From the NCBI GenBank assembly GCA_047633055.1, contig JBLIEI010000005.1, positions 21,729-85,728 of the forward strand: a stretch of 64,000 nt of DNA. Direction: 5' to 3'. This DNA is from CALJFL01 sp047633055 (GTDB lineage Bacteria > Pseudomonadota > Gammaproteobacteria > Pseudomonadales > Halieaceae). Under the pieces are notes generated by a model. That model ran no database searches. It was given only the letters and a program-made list of their open reading frames with translations, and had not been told where the DNA came from. Shown piece after piece: positions 26,549 through 36,514 of the stretch (position 1 is its first letter; each line of letters opens with the position of its first letter). A program made the position numbers and the translations under genes.

Positions 26549-27190
26549 ATGCAAGTACTGAAAGCTCTAACTATCGCAGCTGCAGCCGCGCTTACTGCCT
26601 GCACCACCAACCCCTATACAGGGGATCAGCAGGCCAGTAAGGCTGCCACTTATGGCCTAGGCGCCGCTGCAGCCTGCGCGCTGGCTGGCGCGATTGACTC
26701 AGGTAAGCACGCACGTAATGCCGCCCTGGGCTGCGGCGTTGTAGGCGCTGGGGTTGGGGCTTACATGGACGTGCAGGAAGCCAAGCTGCGGGATCAATTG
26801 ACTGGCACTGGCGTGCGTGTAGTCCGTGAGGGCGACAATATCCGCCTGGTTATGCCCGGGAGCATTACTTTCCAGACAGATTCCTACAACTTACGGGATG
26901 ATTTTTACCCAGTTCTCAATTCTGTCGGTATCGTATTGGCAAAGTACGCAGATACCACCATTCGCGTTTCTGGCCACACCGACAACACCGGTAGCCGAGA
27001 GTACAATCAGAGTCTTTCCGAACGGCGCGCCGACAGCGTCTCGAATTACATGGTAACCCAACAAGTAGTGCGTAAGCGCATGCTGGTGCAAGGCTTGGGG
27101 TTTGATCAACCTATTGCAGACAACGCCACAGCCGCAGGCCGATCACAAAATCGGCGGGTGGAGCTATACGTATTACCCAAGCCCGGCTGA
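26549..27190 (+). CDS. OmpA-family lipoprotein (YiaD-like)
   Basis: A 213-residue lipoprotein. The signal peptide ends at a lipobox (ALTAC, Cys18). Residues 30-75 form a glycine-zipper segment (GAAAACALAGAIDSG; GCGVVGAGVGAYMD). Residues 100-213 are an OmpA C-terminal peptidoglycan-binding domain with the SGHTDNTGSREYNQSLSERR motif and the late SQNRRVELYV. It would link the outer membrane to the cell wall. AGGAG is 6 bases before ATG. Two inverted repeats lie in the region upstream. Confidence 0.93.
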   Translation: MQVLKALTIAAAAALTACTTNPYTGDQQASKAATYGLGAAAACALAGAIDSGKHARNAALGCGVVGAGVGAYMDVQEAKLRDQLTGTGVRVVREGDNIRLVMPGSITFQTDSYNLRDDFYPVLNSVGIVLAKYADTTIRVSGHTDNTGSREYNQSLSERRADSVSNYMVTQQVVRKRMLVQGLGFDQPIADNATAAGRSQNRRVELYVLPKPG

Positions 27191-27313
27191 GATAGCGCCG
27201 CTCCAAGCAGTCATCTGTGGTGAGCGCCTGGATCCTTGGTAGATGTGAATTTATTCGCACCGGGTGACGCGTTGTTGGATTGATTTGAACGAATACATTC
27301 GGCGGAGCCGGAG

Positions 27314-30300
27314 TTATTCGATATCGAAGCTGTAGTAAATGTCGATGGAGTTTTCCAGACGACTGACCACTTCTACCCACAACCGCGATTGTAGGAAAAA
27401 CCGCGCTGTGAGCACGTTGATAGGCTCATAAATACCCACGCCGTAAGACAGATAAATCCGCTCTCCAACATATCCACCGAGCGTTGCCGCGGTGTCATCA
27501 GCACTGCCAGTGGAGCCAAATTCGACATTACTGATCCCGGGTAACTTATTAAGTTCAGAAATGACACTGGAGCGGTTGACAACCGAAGTCCCCAGCGACA
27601 GGGCTAAAGCCGTCCCATCCGCACTAGGCCCGGCATCCAGGCCCCGGCCTCTGATCAGATAAGAAAGCGTCTCGGACTGGGGCAAACCCGGATCAGAGTA
27701 TATTTGCAGTTCAGGCGATTCAGCGGTGCCGCGCACGGTGACTCCTACTCGAATCTGTTTCAGTGGAATATCTCTCTCTGCGCGTAGGTTGAGCTCGGGG
27801 TTGTCGGGATCGCCACTGAAAGCGACAGTACCCTGCTTTATTTTTAGGCGCTGCCCATAGGCGCGGACTTCCCCACCAGCTACCTGCAGATTCCCGAACA
27901 ACTGAACGGGCTTACCCGCATCTTGCAGCAAGCGAAGATCACCGCCCAGGCGCGCTTTGAATTCCTTCGCATTTAATTGAAAACTGTCTAGAATATTAAT
28001 TTGAATATCCAGACGAGAGTTAAACGCTTGTTTTTCGTCAACAACTTCGCCGGAATAATTCACCTCAACCACATCGCCGGAAATACCCACCACGCCGTCC
28101 GGCAATTGATCGGGCTCCAACCTACCCTCTACCACGACAATCTCACCGCTAATGTCGAGCAGCCCTTTTCGGACACCAATATTAAGATTTTCAGTGATTT
28201 CAGCTTCACTGGCAGGCGGCAGTAATAGGCTATGAGGTCCACCTTTTAACGTCATCTGAAGAGCCAATTCAGGTTGTAACGTCAACGCCCCCTCAAACTC
28301 AAATGCGCCACCTCCGGCGAGACCGGCACCCGATATCTGTGCATCATCTCCTGCCAGTTCAATCTCAATAGCCAAGTTATCTACCGTTGTCGGATTACCC
28401 AATACAGCCATGTGGCCATCCGCTAGCCTCGCTATACCCAGCAGCTTCGGTGACTCTCGACTGCCCTCAACCGAAAACGCGCCGTCAATAACTCCTCCAA
28501 TCTCGGCTAGCGAGGGCATTAGTGGAGCAAGGGGCGCCAATTGAAATTCCCTGAAGCTAACATCACCAGACAACTCTGCGGTGGCGTCTGCCGGCAGCAC
28601 TAGATCCGCCTGAATATTCCCACCGTCGCCACGAGCGAGGCCTACGTGAATTCGCAGAGATTCACTCAACTCATCCTGCACGAGCTTTAGATTGGCGCTA
28701 TCCCAGGCGAGAGTAGCACTTGCCTCTTTGCTATAACGGCGGGTGAGCTGACCATTTTCAGAGTGTGCATCGAGCAAAAACTTCAATGGTTTCGCCGGCG
28801 ACCAACTCATACCCAATTGTGCAGATATTTTTCCGCTCGCACTCATCCCGGGCAAAAATAAATTAGAGAGAAACCCCATTCCCCCGTTCAGGTTCAGCTC
28901 AACTTCACCCGTCGACCCAATCATTAAGTCTTGCTCAGAGCACAGGCGAGTATCGCTGGTTGCCCAGCAGTGTGCGGCGATCTTCAACGTATCTGTGCCA
29001 CTCGAGCTGAGCATGAGTTCACGCTCCAGCTGCCAAGAACCGAAGGGGGTGGTAACAGTAGCGGGGCTCAAACGGCCCTGCCATTCATCCGCCAGGAATT
29101 TTCCTGCAAGTTTTAACTCACCGGTTACATCACCGCTGGTTGTCAACACAGCCTGCTGTGCCTTACGGTCACCCCATAGCGCCAAACCGATATCTTCGAT
29201 CTCATACTCAAATATTTTAGTGTCGGAGGCAGCTACTTGCACGGAGTACGACAGCATGTCATTGAGTTCGCATTGGCCCTGCAGTGTTGAACGCGCTAAC
29301 GAAACTCCCCAACCGTCAAAAGCTTCCAGTTGCCCGTCAAATTGCAGTATGTCCTGACCCTCGGATATAACAGCGAAGAGCTCTACTTTGCCATGCAGGT
29401 CACTCCGCCAGCGAGATAGTTCATCAATAGCCAGCTTTAGTTGCCCAGCACCACCGGTCTCTCGAGCGATCGCAAGATCAATGTGCGCTCCATTGACCTC
29501 AGCGACCAGCATACCACTGGTGATGAAGCGAGCCGAGGACATGCCGATATCGCCAGATATGGATGCGGGTAGCTCGTTCACCTCACCATGCAGGTCGACT
29601 TGCGCCAATTGCGCAGTCCAACTGTTATCTTCGATTCGTGCACTTAGCGACATTTGGCCGCCCACAGTCCCCGCTATGCCGCTGCTGGTATCGGGCAACT
29701 GCATACCCGAAGACTCCAAGTCCAAACTGATCGTCAACGCTTCGCGACCCAAGTTAATGTCACCGCGTATCGCCAAAAGCTCTCGGGAACGAGAATCCGA
29801 CAGTGTTAGCTCGTCTACACGGATGTTCTCCCCCGTGCGCTGGGCAGTGATCAGCAACTGAGTATCGGCATAGCCCAGGCCCGTTAACGTCGAATACAAT
29901 TGCAGCGATTGCTCACTCAGGTTGCCCGATGAACTCACCTGCAGCGGCGATAGTAACTCTATCTCTGGCAACCATTCGGGTAAATCAGGAAGCACTTTGG
30001 GCAACAGCCCCCCTGTCCCGTGTTTTGCCAGCGACGCCGAATACGCCAAAGACGGATCCAGGGTCGCGATAGCGCCATCGAACTCGATACCCAGGTCGTC
30101 GGTGGAAACCCCCTGGACTAGCAGCTCCCGCAGATCGCCACCCAACTGCAACTCGAAGCTGCGATTATGTAGATATCGCCAGATCGACGGTTCAGCGATT
30201 TGAACATCAACCATGGACGTTAGTGGCCAATCCTCGCTCGTACTGACCTGACCCTGGATATTCGCCGTTCCCAGCGCTGCACTGTGTAGCACGCCGCGCT

Positions 30301-31018
30301 TGATACGTAGCTGCTGCAGCAGCCATGAACCAGCCAGTTCTATCCGGTCGACACGGTGAACCTGCCCCCCCACGTCAAACTGAGTATCCATTAAGTTCGC
30401 TTGCACAAGACGCAAATCGAACGGGAGCCGAAGTTCCGGCAAAATCATTATTGTGTCGTCAGCCTTCTTATTTTCATCGCCAGGAAGGCTTAGCAGAGAT
30501 TGCTGGACGCTTAGCGAGACTATATCGATACGGGATTTGGAAACGACGAAACTGGCCTTAGCCTGTTCGCTACGCCAGCTACCCGTAGGCCAATTCACTT
30601 CCAGTAACGCCAATTCGAACAGAAGAGACTTAACAGCAACAGGAAATTCGAATGGAGTGGCACTGCCCGAGTCACCTGAATCACTGATGGCCCCATCGAC
30701 ACTCGTGTCGGATATCAGCAAACCAACTTTGGCCGCGCGTAGATTTTCGAAGCAAATTTCACTGTGCCACAGGCACCTAACGTTGACCTCCGACTCCAGC
30801 TTATTCACCGTTAACTTTAGCGCCTCCATCTCAAGGTGAATGGAGGCGATCTGCAGTTCACCGAACAAGCTGCCACTGCTATATTCCACTTCAATAGGTG
30901 CTATCCTAGATAGCTGCTGCAAAATGAACTGTGTGCCGAGACCGGTAAATGGCGCCAACCCAAGCAGCAGTGCTAGCACCAGAATAGCTAGCGACAGTAT
31001 TTTCAGCGTCGCCCTCAA
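27314..31018 (-). CDS. tamB: Translocation and assembly module protein TamB
   Basis: A 1234-residue inner-membrane-anchored periplasmic protein. After one N-terminal helix (LSLAILVLALLLGLAPFTGL) follows a long beta-rich body and a C-terminal TamB (DUF490) domain from about residue 900, with GGEVRAYGQRLKIKQGTVAF, LSYLIRGRGLDAG and the end VSRLENSIDIYYSFDIE. TamB bridges to TamA for outer-membrane protein insertion and phospholipid transport. The start is TTG at 31018, overlapping the tamA stop (TTGA), so translation is probably coupled. Length is normal. Confidence 0.95.
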   Translation of the reverse strand: MRATLKILSLAILVLALLLGLAPFTGLGTQFILQQLSRIAPIEVEYSSGSLFGELQIASIHLEMEALKLTVNKLESEVNVRCLWHSEICFENLRAAKVGLLISDTSVDGAISDSGDSGSATPFEFPVAVKSLLFELALLEVNWPTGSWRSEQAKASFVVSKSRIDIVSLSVQQSLLSLPGDENKKADDTIMILPELRLPFDLRLVQANLMDTQFDVGGQVHRVDRIELAGSWLLQQLRIKRGVLHSAALGTANIQGQVSTSEDWPLTSMVDVQIAEPSIWRYLHNRSFELQLGGDLRELLVQGVSTDDLGIEFDGAIATLDPSLAYSASLAKHGTGGLLPKVLPDLPEWLPEIELLSPLQVSSSGNLSEQSLQLYSTLTGLGYADTQLLITAQRTGENIRVDELTLSDSRSRELLAIRGDINLGREALTISLDLESSGMQLPDTSSGIAGTVGGQMSLSARIEDNSWTAQLAQVDLHGEVNELPASISGDIGMSSARFITSGMLVAEVNGAHIDLAIARETGGAGQLKLAIDELSRWRSDLHGKVELFAVISEGQDILQFDGQLEAFDGWGVSLARSTLQGQCELNDMLSYSVQVAASDTKIFEYEIEDIGLALWGDRKAQQAVLTTSGDVTGELKLAGKFLADEWQGRLSPATVTTPFGSWQLERELMLSSSGTDTLKIAAHCWATSDTRLCSEQDLMIGSTGEVELNLNGGMGFLSNLFLPGMSASGKISAQLGMSWSPAKPLKFLLDAHSENGQLTRRYSKEASATLAWDSANLKLVQDELSESLRIHVGLARGDGGNIQADLVLPADATAELSGDVSFREFQLAPLAPLMPSLAEIGGVIDGAFSVEGSRESPKLLGIARLADGHMAVLGNPTTVDNLAIEIELAGDDAQISGAGLAGGGAFEFEGALTLQPELALQMTLKGGPHSLLLPPASEAEITENLNIGVRKGLLDISGEIVVVEGRLEPDQLPDGVVGISGDVVEVNYSGEVVDEKQAFNSRLDIQINILDSFQLNAKEFKARLGGDLRLLQDAGKPVQLFGNLQVAGGEVRAYGQRLKIKQGTVAFSGDPDNPELNLRAERDIPLKQIRVGVTVRGTAESPELQIYSDPGLPQSETLSYLIRGRGLDAGPSADGTALALSLGTSVVNRSSVISELNKLPGISNVEFGSTGSADDTAATLGGYVGERIYLSYGVGIYEPINVLTARFFLQSRLWVEVVSRLENSIDIYYSFDIE

Positions 31019-32763
31019 AATTCTGCACCTATATTAAAGTGGAATCGCCAGTCAGGATTTTCGTCGCCGACGGGATTGGCGATTTCCACTTTTATGGCTC
31101 CCACTGGAGTAAGATAATGTACTCCGAAACCAGCACCGTAGTTAAAATCAAGTTCGCCCTCGTCGAAGGCGTCACCGGCATCCACGAACACAGCTGCACG
31201 CCATTTTTGGTTAACGATGTACTGATACTCCAAACTGGCAGTCAACAGCCGCGTACCACCAGTCACAAAAATACGCACCGTGCCATCGTCTTGTTCGACC
31301 GCCTGTTCATTGCCCAGCGACTGGAAGGAATAACCACGAATATTCTGCGCACCACCGGCGAAAAAATTGAGTGAAGGTGCCAGCTGATCTCTATCTTTGT
31401 CGGAGATCATCACGGCACCTAATTCGCTGCGTACGACGAGGCGCTGACGTTCAGCCAGCGGCATTACCAGCACGTAATTCGCGGCAATCCTTAGCAGATT
31501 GACATCTGAACCGACATCTTTACTGGCACCTTCAATCGTATAGAGCTGACTAAAGCCAGAAATCGGATTTACCAGTGGACCGCGCCGACTCTTGTGAGAC
31601 AGCGAAAAACCAGGCAACACATAATCATTGTCGGCCCGAAAATCACCCACATCCCAAGACTCGTTAAGACCTCGTAACGAGTAACCATAAAACCAGTTCG
31701 CATCTTTGATTTCCCGCCTAGCCGCGACTTCCTGTTGCCGGCTATCGATGTCACCGAACTCGTTTTCTTCAACTCGAAGCGACAGTTGCAGGGTATCATT
31801 CAGCGGGTGCGTCAGAGGAATGCTGTAAGTAAAACGACCACTGGGATTAATTGGAGAATACTGAAACCGAGTTTCCTGACGGTGTCCAAAGCGATTAATC
31901 TTTGGGGTTCGCCATGTAACCGACATTCGTTCCTCGGTATCCGTACTGAAACCAATACCGAGGTCAATGTTGTGTCGTCGCGCTGGAAACAGGTCCAGAG
32001 AAAGAGGAACCTCCAAGTCTGCGCGCTCTGTGAGCCGAGGGCGCAGAACTACACTGGAAAAATATCCAGTTTGCTGCAGAGCAGACTGAAATTTTTGCAG
32101 GCTTGCAACATCGTAAGGATCCCCTGCACGAAACGGCTGAAGAATCTCCAACTGGTCGAGATCCAGTTGTGCCGCATCGTAATCGAGCGGCCCGAAGCGA
32201 TACCGTGTGCCACTGTCATATTCCAGAAGCACATCCGCTGTTCCGCCGTCAGCGTCCACTTGCACACGACTGGCGGCGATACTCCCATCAAAGTAACCTT
32301 GCCGCTGCGCCAAGTTTTGCAGCCTGGCCTTAAATTCATCATAGGTTTGGTGATTCAGAACCTCTCCGGTTCGCAGCACTGTGTCACTCACCAGTGTTTT
32401 AAAAGCTTCTTCCTCGCCTGCTGGACCCAGTATCTCGATCCGAACTTGCCGCAGCAGCACCGGTTGATTCGGCGCCACATTAACTCGCATCAGCCATGGC
32501 GATTGACTGCGATCAACGTCCAGACCTATCTCTGCGCGATAATATCCCAATGCCTGTAAACTTGAGTTAACCCTTTCGCGAGCGGAAACAATAAAGTTCA
32601 AACGCTCTTCCGGAGTTTCCGGCGGTGCACCCAGCCAGCCAGCGACATTATCACGCAGAGACCGGTCAACACCGCTGATCGTATATTCCAGTGAGGACGC
32701 GGTTGCAGGCCACGGAAAAAAAAGCAAGCCCGCAAGGATAAGAACAGGAGGATAACTGCGCAA
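31015..32763 (-). CDS. tamA: Translocation and assembly module outer-membrane protein TamA
   Basis: A 582-residue Omp85-family protein with a signal peptide (LILAGLLFFPWPATAS), three POTRA domains (about residues 25-260; e.g. VLLRQVRIEILGPAG and YFDGSIAASRVQVD) and a 16-strand barrel ending in NIGAEF, the aromatic C-terminus of outer-membrane barrels. LPSLNFFAGG-type sequence (APSLNFFAGGAQNIRGY) carries the lid-loop R-G-Y motif. It starts with TTG at 32763 with AAGG upstream, 15 bases after the methyltransferase stop, and overlaps tamB by 4 bases. Confidence 0.95.
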   Translation of the reverse strand: MRSYPPVLILAGLLFFPWPATASSLEYTISGVDRSLRDNVAGWLGAPPETPEERLNFIVSARERVNSSLQALGYYRAEIGLDVDRSQSPWLMRVNVAPNQPVLLRQVRIEILGPAGEEEAFKTLVSDTVLRTGEVLNHQTYDEFKARLQNLAQRQGYFDGSIAASRVQVDADGGTADVLLEYDSGTRYRFGPLDYDAAQLDLDQLEILQPFRAGDPYDVASLQKFQSALQQTGYFSSVVLRPRLTERADLEVPLSLDLFPARRHNIDLGIGFSTDTEERMSVTWRTPKINRFGHRQETRFQYSPINPSGRFTYSIPLTHPLNDTLQLSLRVEENEFGDIDSRQQEVAARREIKDANWFYGYSLRGLNESWDVGDFRADNDYVLPGFSLSHKSRRGPLVNPISGFSQLYTIEGASKDVGSDVNLLRIAANYVLVMPLAERQRLVVRSELGAVMISDKDRDQLAPSLNFFAGGAQNIRGYSFQSLGNEQAVEQDDGTVRIFVTGGTRLLTASLEYQYIVNQKWRAAVFVDAGDAFDEGELDFNYGAGFGVHYLTPVGAIKVEIANPVGDENPDWRFHFNIGAEF

Positions 32764-32777
32764 GTAAATATCCGGCC

Positions 32778-33404
32778 TTAACTGATGTCCGCTCGGGCTT
32801 CACCCCAATAGTTGTAGCCGGCAAATCGCGGTGTGCTGGGCAAATACATTTGTTCCATTGTTGAAATGCCAAAGCCCCCCTGTGACAGTAATTCCGGAAT
32901 CGGGCGATTGAGCTGGCAACCCCCGGCGATTTTCTGCCACCACGGGTTAATCCGGTCCTGCCATTTTTGAACCGAGGCATCCGGAGCGCGACCGTGCTCA
33001 CAAAACAGTAGGCGGCCGCCGGGCCGCAAGACTCTGACCATGCCCTGCAGAGCCGTTATCGCATCAGGAATAGTACACAGGCTGTAAGTTACGAGTACTG
33101 TGTCAACACTGTCGTCCGCCAGTGGAATTTGCTCACCAGGCAGGCCGATAAACTCAATATCCAGACCCAAGTCCTGCGCCCGACCTGCCGCCAGCGCCCA
33201 GGATTCCTCTGAGGGGTCCAGACCAATAAGGTGCTCCACCTTGTCGAGGTCGTAGTACGGTAGATTCAGGCCGGTGCCTATACCTATCTCAAGCACACGA
33301 CCGGAAGCCTTTGGCACCACCTTTTCACGCTGCTTCATGATTGGCTTACTGCCGCAGGCGCAGTTTATGAAACGTGGCACGACGTGTCGGTCGTAAAAGC
33401 CCAT
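32778..33404 (-). CDS. Class I SAM-dependent methyltransferase
   Basis: A 208-residue Rossmann methyltransferase. Motif I is LEIGIGTGLNLPYYD, the acidic loop is LIGLDPSEESW, and motif IV/post-I is VLVTYSLCTIPD. The segment LLFCEHGRAPDASVQKWQDR and AGGCQLNRPIPELL resemble the METTL7/thiol-methyltransferase and UbiE-like families. The substrate may be a small thiol, a lipid or a quinone. It sits directly upstream of tamA-tamB (15-base gap), so it is probably in their operon, though no functional link is known. Confidence 0.85.
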   Translation of the reverse strand: MGFYDRHVVPRFINCACGSKPIMKQREKVVPKASGRVLEIGIGTGLNLPYYDLDKVEHLIGLDPSEESWALAAGRAQDLGLDIEFIGLPGEQIPLADDSVDTVLVTYSLCTIPDAITALQGMVRVLRPGGRLLFCEHGRAPDASVQKWQDRINPWWQKIAGGCQLNRPIPELLSQGGFGISTMEQMYLPSTPRFAGYNYWGEARADIS

Positions 33405-33495
33405 GGCGAAATCTCCGGAGTATGTGGGTAGTATTATACCGACTTTGGCAACAGGCTATCGACCTCCTTGTGAGCGGCTTTTGGGTCCGGAAAAT

Positions 33496-34266
33496 CTAGC
33501 GCGGTTGCATGCGGATGCCAGCATCCATTCGAATGGTTTCACCATTGGTATAGTCGTTCTCCACGATTGATTGCGAAAGTTGCGCAATTTCATCTGGCTT
33601 ACCCAGACGCCGTGGAAACAGAGCTTGTGCCTCCAGGCTTTTGTAGGCCTCTTCCGGGATTGTGTCAAACAGGGGCGTATGAATGAGACCCGGGGCAATG
33701 GTATTAACCCGGATACCCAGGCTGGCGAGATCTCTGGCTATACAGATGGTCATCCCCACTATCGCACCCTTGGATGCACTATAGGCCGCCTGCCCAATCT
33801 GCCCCTCAAAGGCGGCAACTGACGCCGTGTTGATGATCACTCCACGGCAACCGTCGTCGTTGACAGGCTCCTGCTTCGCCATCTGGGCAGCAGCAAGACG
33901 CAATACATTGAAAGTGCCGATCAGATTGATGTCGATAACGCGCTTGAAGCGGTCCAGTGCCAGTGGCTCGCCGCGACTTACTGTTTTGGCGGCGTCGCCG
34001 ATCCCCGCGAAGTTATTGCAAATATGGATTGCGCCAAATGCTTCGACGGTCGCTGCAATGGCAGCGATAACGGTATCTTCATCGGTCACGTTCACATTCT
34101 GATAAATAACCGCATCGCCCAGCTCTGTCGCAATGTCGTTGCCACGAGCATCATTCATATCAAAAATTGCGACCTTTGCTCCGTGTGCGACATAACGGCG
34201 AACAGTCGCCTCGCCAAGACCCGAAGCACCACCTGTTACCACTGCAACCTTGCCACTAATTTCCAT
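33496..34266 (-). CDS. 3-hydroxyacyl-CoA dehydrogenase type 2-like SDR
   Basis: A 256-residue SDR closest in pattern to HSD10/HBDH-type 3-hydroxyacyl-CoA dehydrogenases. NAD binding: VVTGGASGLGEATVRRY. Catalytic set: NFAG (in place of NCAG) near residue 90, IINTASVAAFEGQIGQ (Ser) and YSASK (Tyr, Lys). TIAPGLIHTPLFD follows. It is last in an operon with thiolase and FadB-like genes, consistent with NAD-dependent oxidation of branched or aromatic 3-hydroxyacyl-CoA. Confidence 0.9.
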   Translation of the reverse strand: MEISGKVAVVTGGASGLGEATVRRYVAHGAKVAIFDMNDARGNDIATELGDAVIYQNVNVTDEDTVIAAIAATVEAFGAIHICNNFAGIGDAAKTVSRGEPLALDRFKRVIDINLIGTFNVLRLAAAQMAKQEPVNDDGCRGVIINTASVAAFEGQIGQAAYSASKGAIVGMTICIARDLASLGIRVNTIAPGLIHTPLFDTIPEEAYKSLEAQALFPRRLGKPDEIAQLSQSIVENDYTNGETIRMDAGIRMQPR

Positions 34267-34322
34267 GATCTTTTCCTTGTTTTATGAGATTGATTAATTA
34301 CTAACTCTAAGTCTGAAATGTA

Positions 34323-36467
34323 CTAAGCAGCGATCCGCTGCGCTGCACGGTCCACTGCAATCTTTGGTGGCGTAAATCTATCGCCGTAGGTCCCGGCCAG
34401 TTCATTGCACCGATCTACGAAACGGGGGTAACCGTAGGTCTCGATAAACTGCAATAGACCACCAGTCCAGACCGGCGCACCAATGCCCATAATAGAACCG
34501 ATGTTACCGTCTTCCACAGAGCGCAACACATTGGTTTCCAGGCATTTCAATGCCTCTATAACCTGCCGGAACAACAATCTATCTTTAATATCCTGATCTA
34601 CGACTATGACCTCTGGCTTGTGAAACAAGTCGAACAACGGTGGCCAGATTGCTTTGCCTCCTTTCTCAGGGTAGTCATAAAAGCCTCCGCCGTGATGCCG
34701 GCCGCCGCGACCGTGGCCGTCAATCATCGTGCCGACGACGGCTCTTGCGATGGTGCCATCCCCCCATTTATCGAGTACACCCATCTCCTCCCAGGTAGCC
34801 TGGGCTTTGCGAGACAACTCCAGGCTGACCTCATCGTAAACGGCCAGGGGTCCCACGGGCATGCCTACGCCTTTACCCATGTTGTCGATAAGCACAGGGT
34901 GGACACCCTCGTGCAGTAAACGCACGCCCTCGTCGAGATAGGTGCCAAAGGTTCGTGAGGTGAAAAAACCAAGTGAGTCGTTAACCACAATGGGCGTCTT
35001 GTTGATCTGTCGCGCATAATCAAAAGCCTTGGCCAATGTCTCGTCTGACGTTTTATAGCCCATAATAATTTCGACCAGCGGCATTTTGTCCACGGGTGAG
35101 AAAAAGTGAATGCCGATAAAGTTTTCCGGCTTAGCGCTACCTTCTGCCAATTGCGATATCGGTAAAGTAGACGTATTAGAGCCCCACATGCCATCATCCG
35201 CCAAATGGGGTTCCATCTCCCGACTAATCTTGTGCTTTAAGTCGATGTTCTCAAATACGGCCTCGATAATGAGATCGCAACCAGTGAGGTCTGCATTCTC
35301 GGCAGTAGGACTGATACGCGCCAGTATTTCCTCTCGCTGCTCAGGCGTCATACGGCCCCGTTCAACGCGCTTGTTCAATAAATCGGTACTGTATGCCTTG
35401 CCCTTATCGGCAGCCTCCTGAGAAATATCCTTTAATACAACGTCTATTCCTGCCATGGCAGAGACATAGGCAATGCCTTGCCCCATCATGCCGGCGCCGA
35501 GCACCCCAACTTTTTGGGTCACGTATTTTTCATGCCCCTGAGGGCGGCTGGCGCCACCGTTGAGCTTATTCATACCGAAGAAGAAGGTACTGATCATATT
35601 TTTGGCTTCAGGGGTTGTCGCCAGATACACCAGCCCACGGCTCTCGATGACCAGTGCCGTCTCCAGATTCAAACGGGTTGCTTCAACCGCCACAGCAAGA
35701 ATCTTCTCCGGCGCTGGCAACAATCCACGGGTTTTTTGGCGCAGCATTACGGGCGCGGCCATGATGGTTTGGGCCAACTTCGGTGAGCTGGCATTGCCAC
35801 CTGGAATTTTGAAACCCTTGGTGTCCCAGGGCTGAACGGCAGCTTCTGGCATGTCCTTATTTCCCAAAATCCACGCTTTCGCAGCCGGCACCAGGTCTTC
35901 AAGATTGGCAACCAGCTGGTGGATCATACCCTCATCGAGCGCTTTAACCGGTGCTATTTTTTTACCTTCCAGCAAGTAGGGTAACGCGCGCTCGAGGCCT
36001 ACAAGATTAACCATGCGCACAATCCCACCGCCACCGGGAAGCAGGCCAAGACCCACTTCCGGAAGTCCGATTTGAACCGCTTTATTGTTCCAGGCAATAC
36101 GATGATTACAGGCCAGGCACAGCTCGAAGCCACCGCCAAGGGCGGCACCGTTGATCGCGGCTACAACAGGCACCGGAAGCTTTTCCAACCGCCGAAATTC
36201 TGACTTGGCCAGATTGATACTCTGCATGAATTCCCCGGCCCCATCCTTGGTAATCATCAACAGCTCGTTGAGATCACCACCGGCAAAAAACACCTTCTTG
36301 GCCGATGCGAATACGACGCCCGTGAGATTATCTTCCTGCTCAAGGCGCTGCACCGTCTCAGCCATGGCCACGCGGTATTCTTCATTCATCGCGTTGACCG
36401 GGCCGGTCATATCCATTGTGATGGTAACAATACCGTCTTCATCTTTCTGATAGAAAAACACACTCAT
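34323..36467 (-). CDS. Fatty acid oxidation bifunctional enzyme (enoyl-CoA hydratase / 3-hydroxyacyl-CoA dehydrogenase)
   Basis: A 714-residue fusion from ATG 36467 (AGGAC 7 bases upstream; the open frame to 36563 is untranslated leader). Residues 1-190 are a crotonase domain (VFFAGGDLNELL, AAINGAALGGGFELCLACNH). From about residue 310 a 3HCDH NAD domain begins (VGVLGAGMMGQGIAYVSAMA), followed by NTSTLPISQLAEG, FIGIHFFSPVDKMPLVEII (catalytic His) and two C-terminal helical domains. It hydrates enoyl-CoA and oxidises the 3-hydroxyacyl-CoA. It is in the thiolase operon, 47 bases after the thiolase stop. Confidence 0.94.
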   Translation of the reverse strand: MSVFFYQKDEDGIVTITMDMTGPVNAMNEEYRVAMAETVQRLEQEDNLTGVVFASAKKVFFAGGDLNELLMITKDGAGEFMQSINLAKSEFRRLEKLPVPVVAAINGAALGGGFELCLACNHRIAWNNKAVQIGLPEVGLGLLPGGGGIVRMVNLVGLERALPYLLEGKKIAPVKALDEGMIHQLVANLEDLVPAAKAWILGNKDMPEAAVQPWDTKGFKIPGGNASSPKLAQTIMAAPVMLRQKTRGLLPAPEKILAVAVEATRLNLETALVIESRGLVYLATTPEAKNMISTFFFGMNKLNGGASRPQGHEKYVTQKVGVLGAGMMGQGIAYVSAMAGIDVVLKDISQEAADKGKAYSTDLLNKRVERGRMTPEQREEILARISPTAENADLTGCDLIIEAVFENIDLKHKISREMEPHLADDGMWGSNTSTLPISQLAEGSAKPENFIGIHFFSPVDKMPLVEIIMGYKTSDETLAKAFDYARQINKTPIVVNDSLGFFTSRTFGTYLDEGVRLLHEGVHPVLIDNMGKGVGMPVGPLAVYDEVSLELSRKAQATWEEMGVLDKWGDGTIARAVVGTMIDGHGRGGRHHGGGFYDYPEKGGKAIWPPLFDLFHKPEVIVVDQDIKDRLLFRQVIEALKCLETNVLRSVEDGNIGSIMGIGAPVWTGGLLQFIETYGYPRFVDRCNELAGTYGDRFTPPKIAVDRAAQRIAA

Positions 36468-36514
36468 GACTTTGTCCTGTCTAATATGATTTTGCTTACG
36501 TAGTGGCTCACCGT

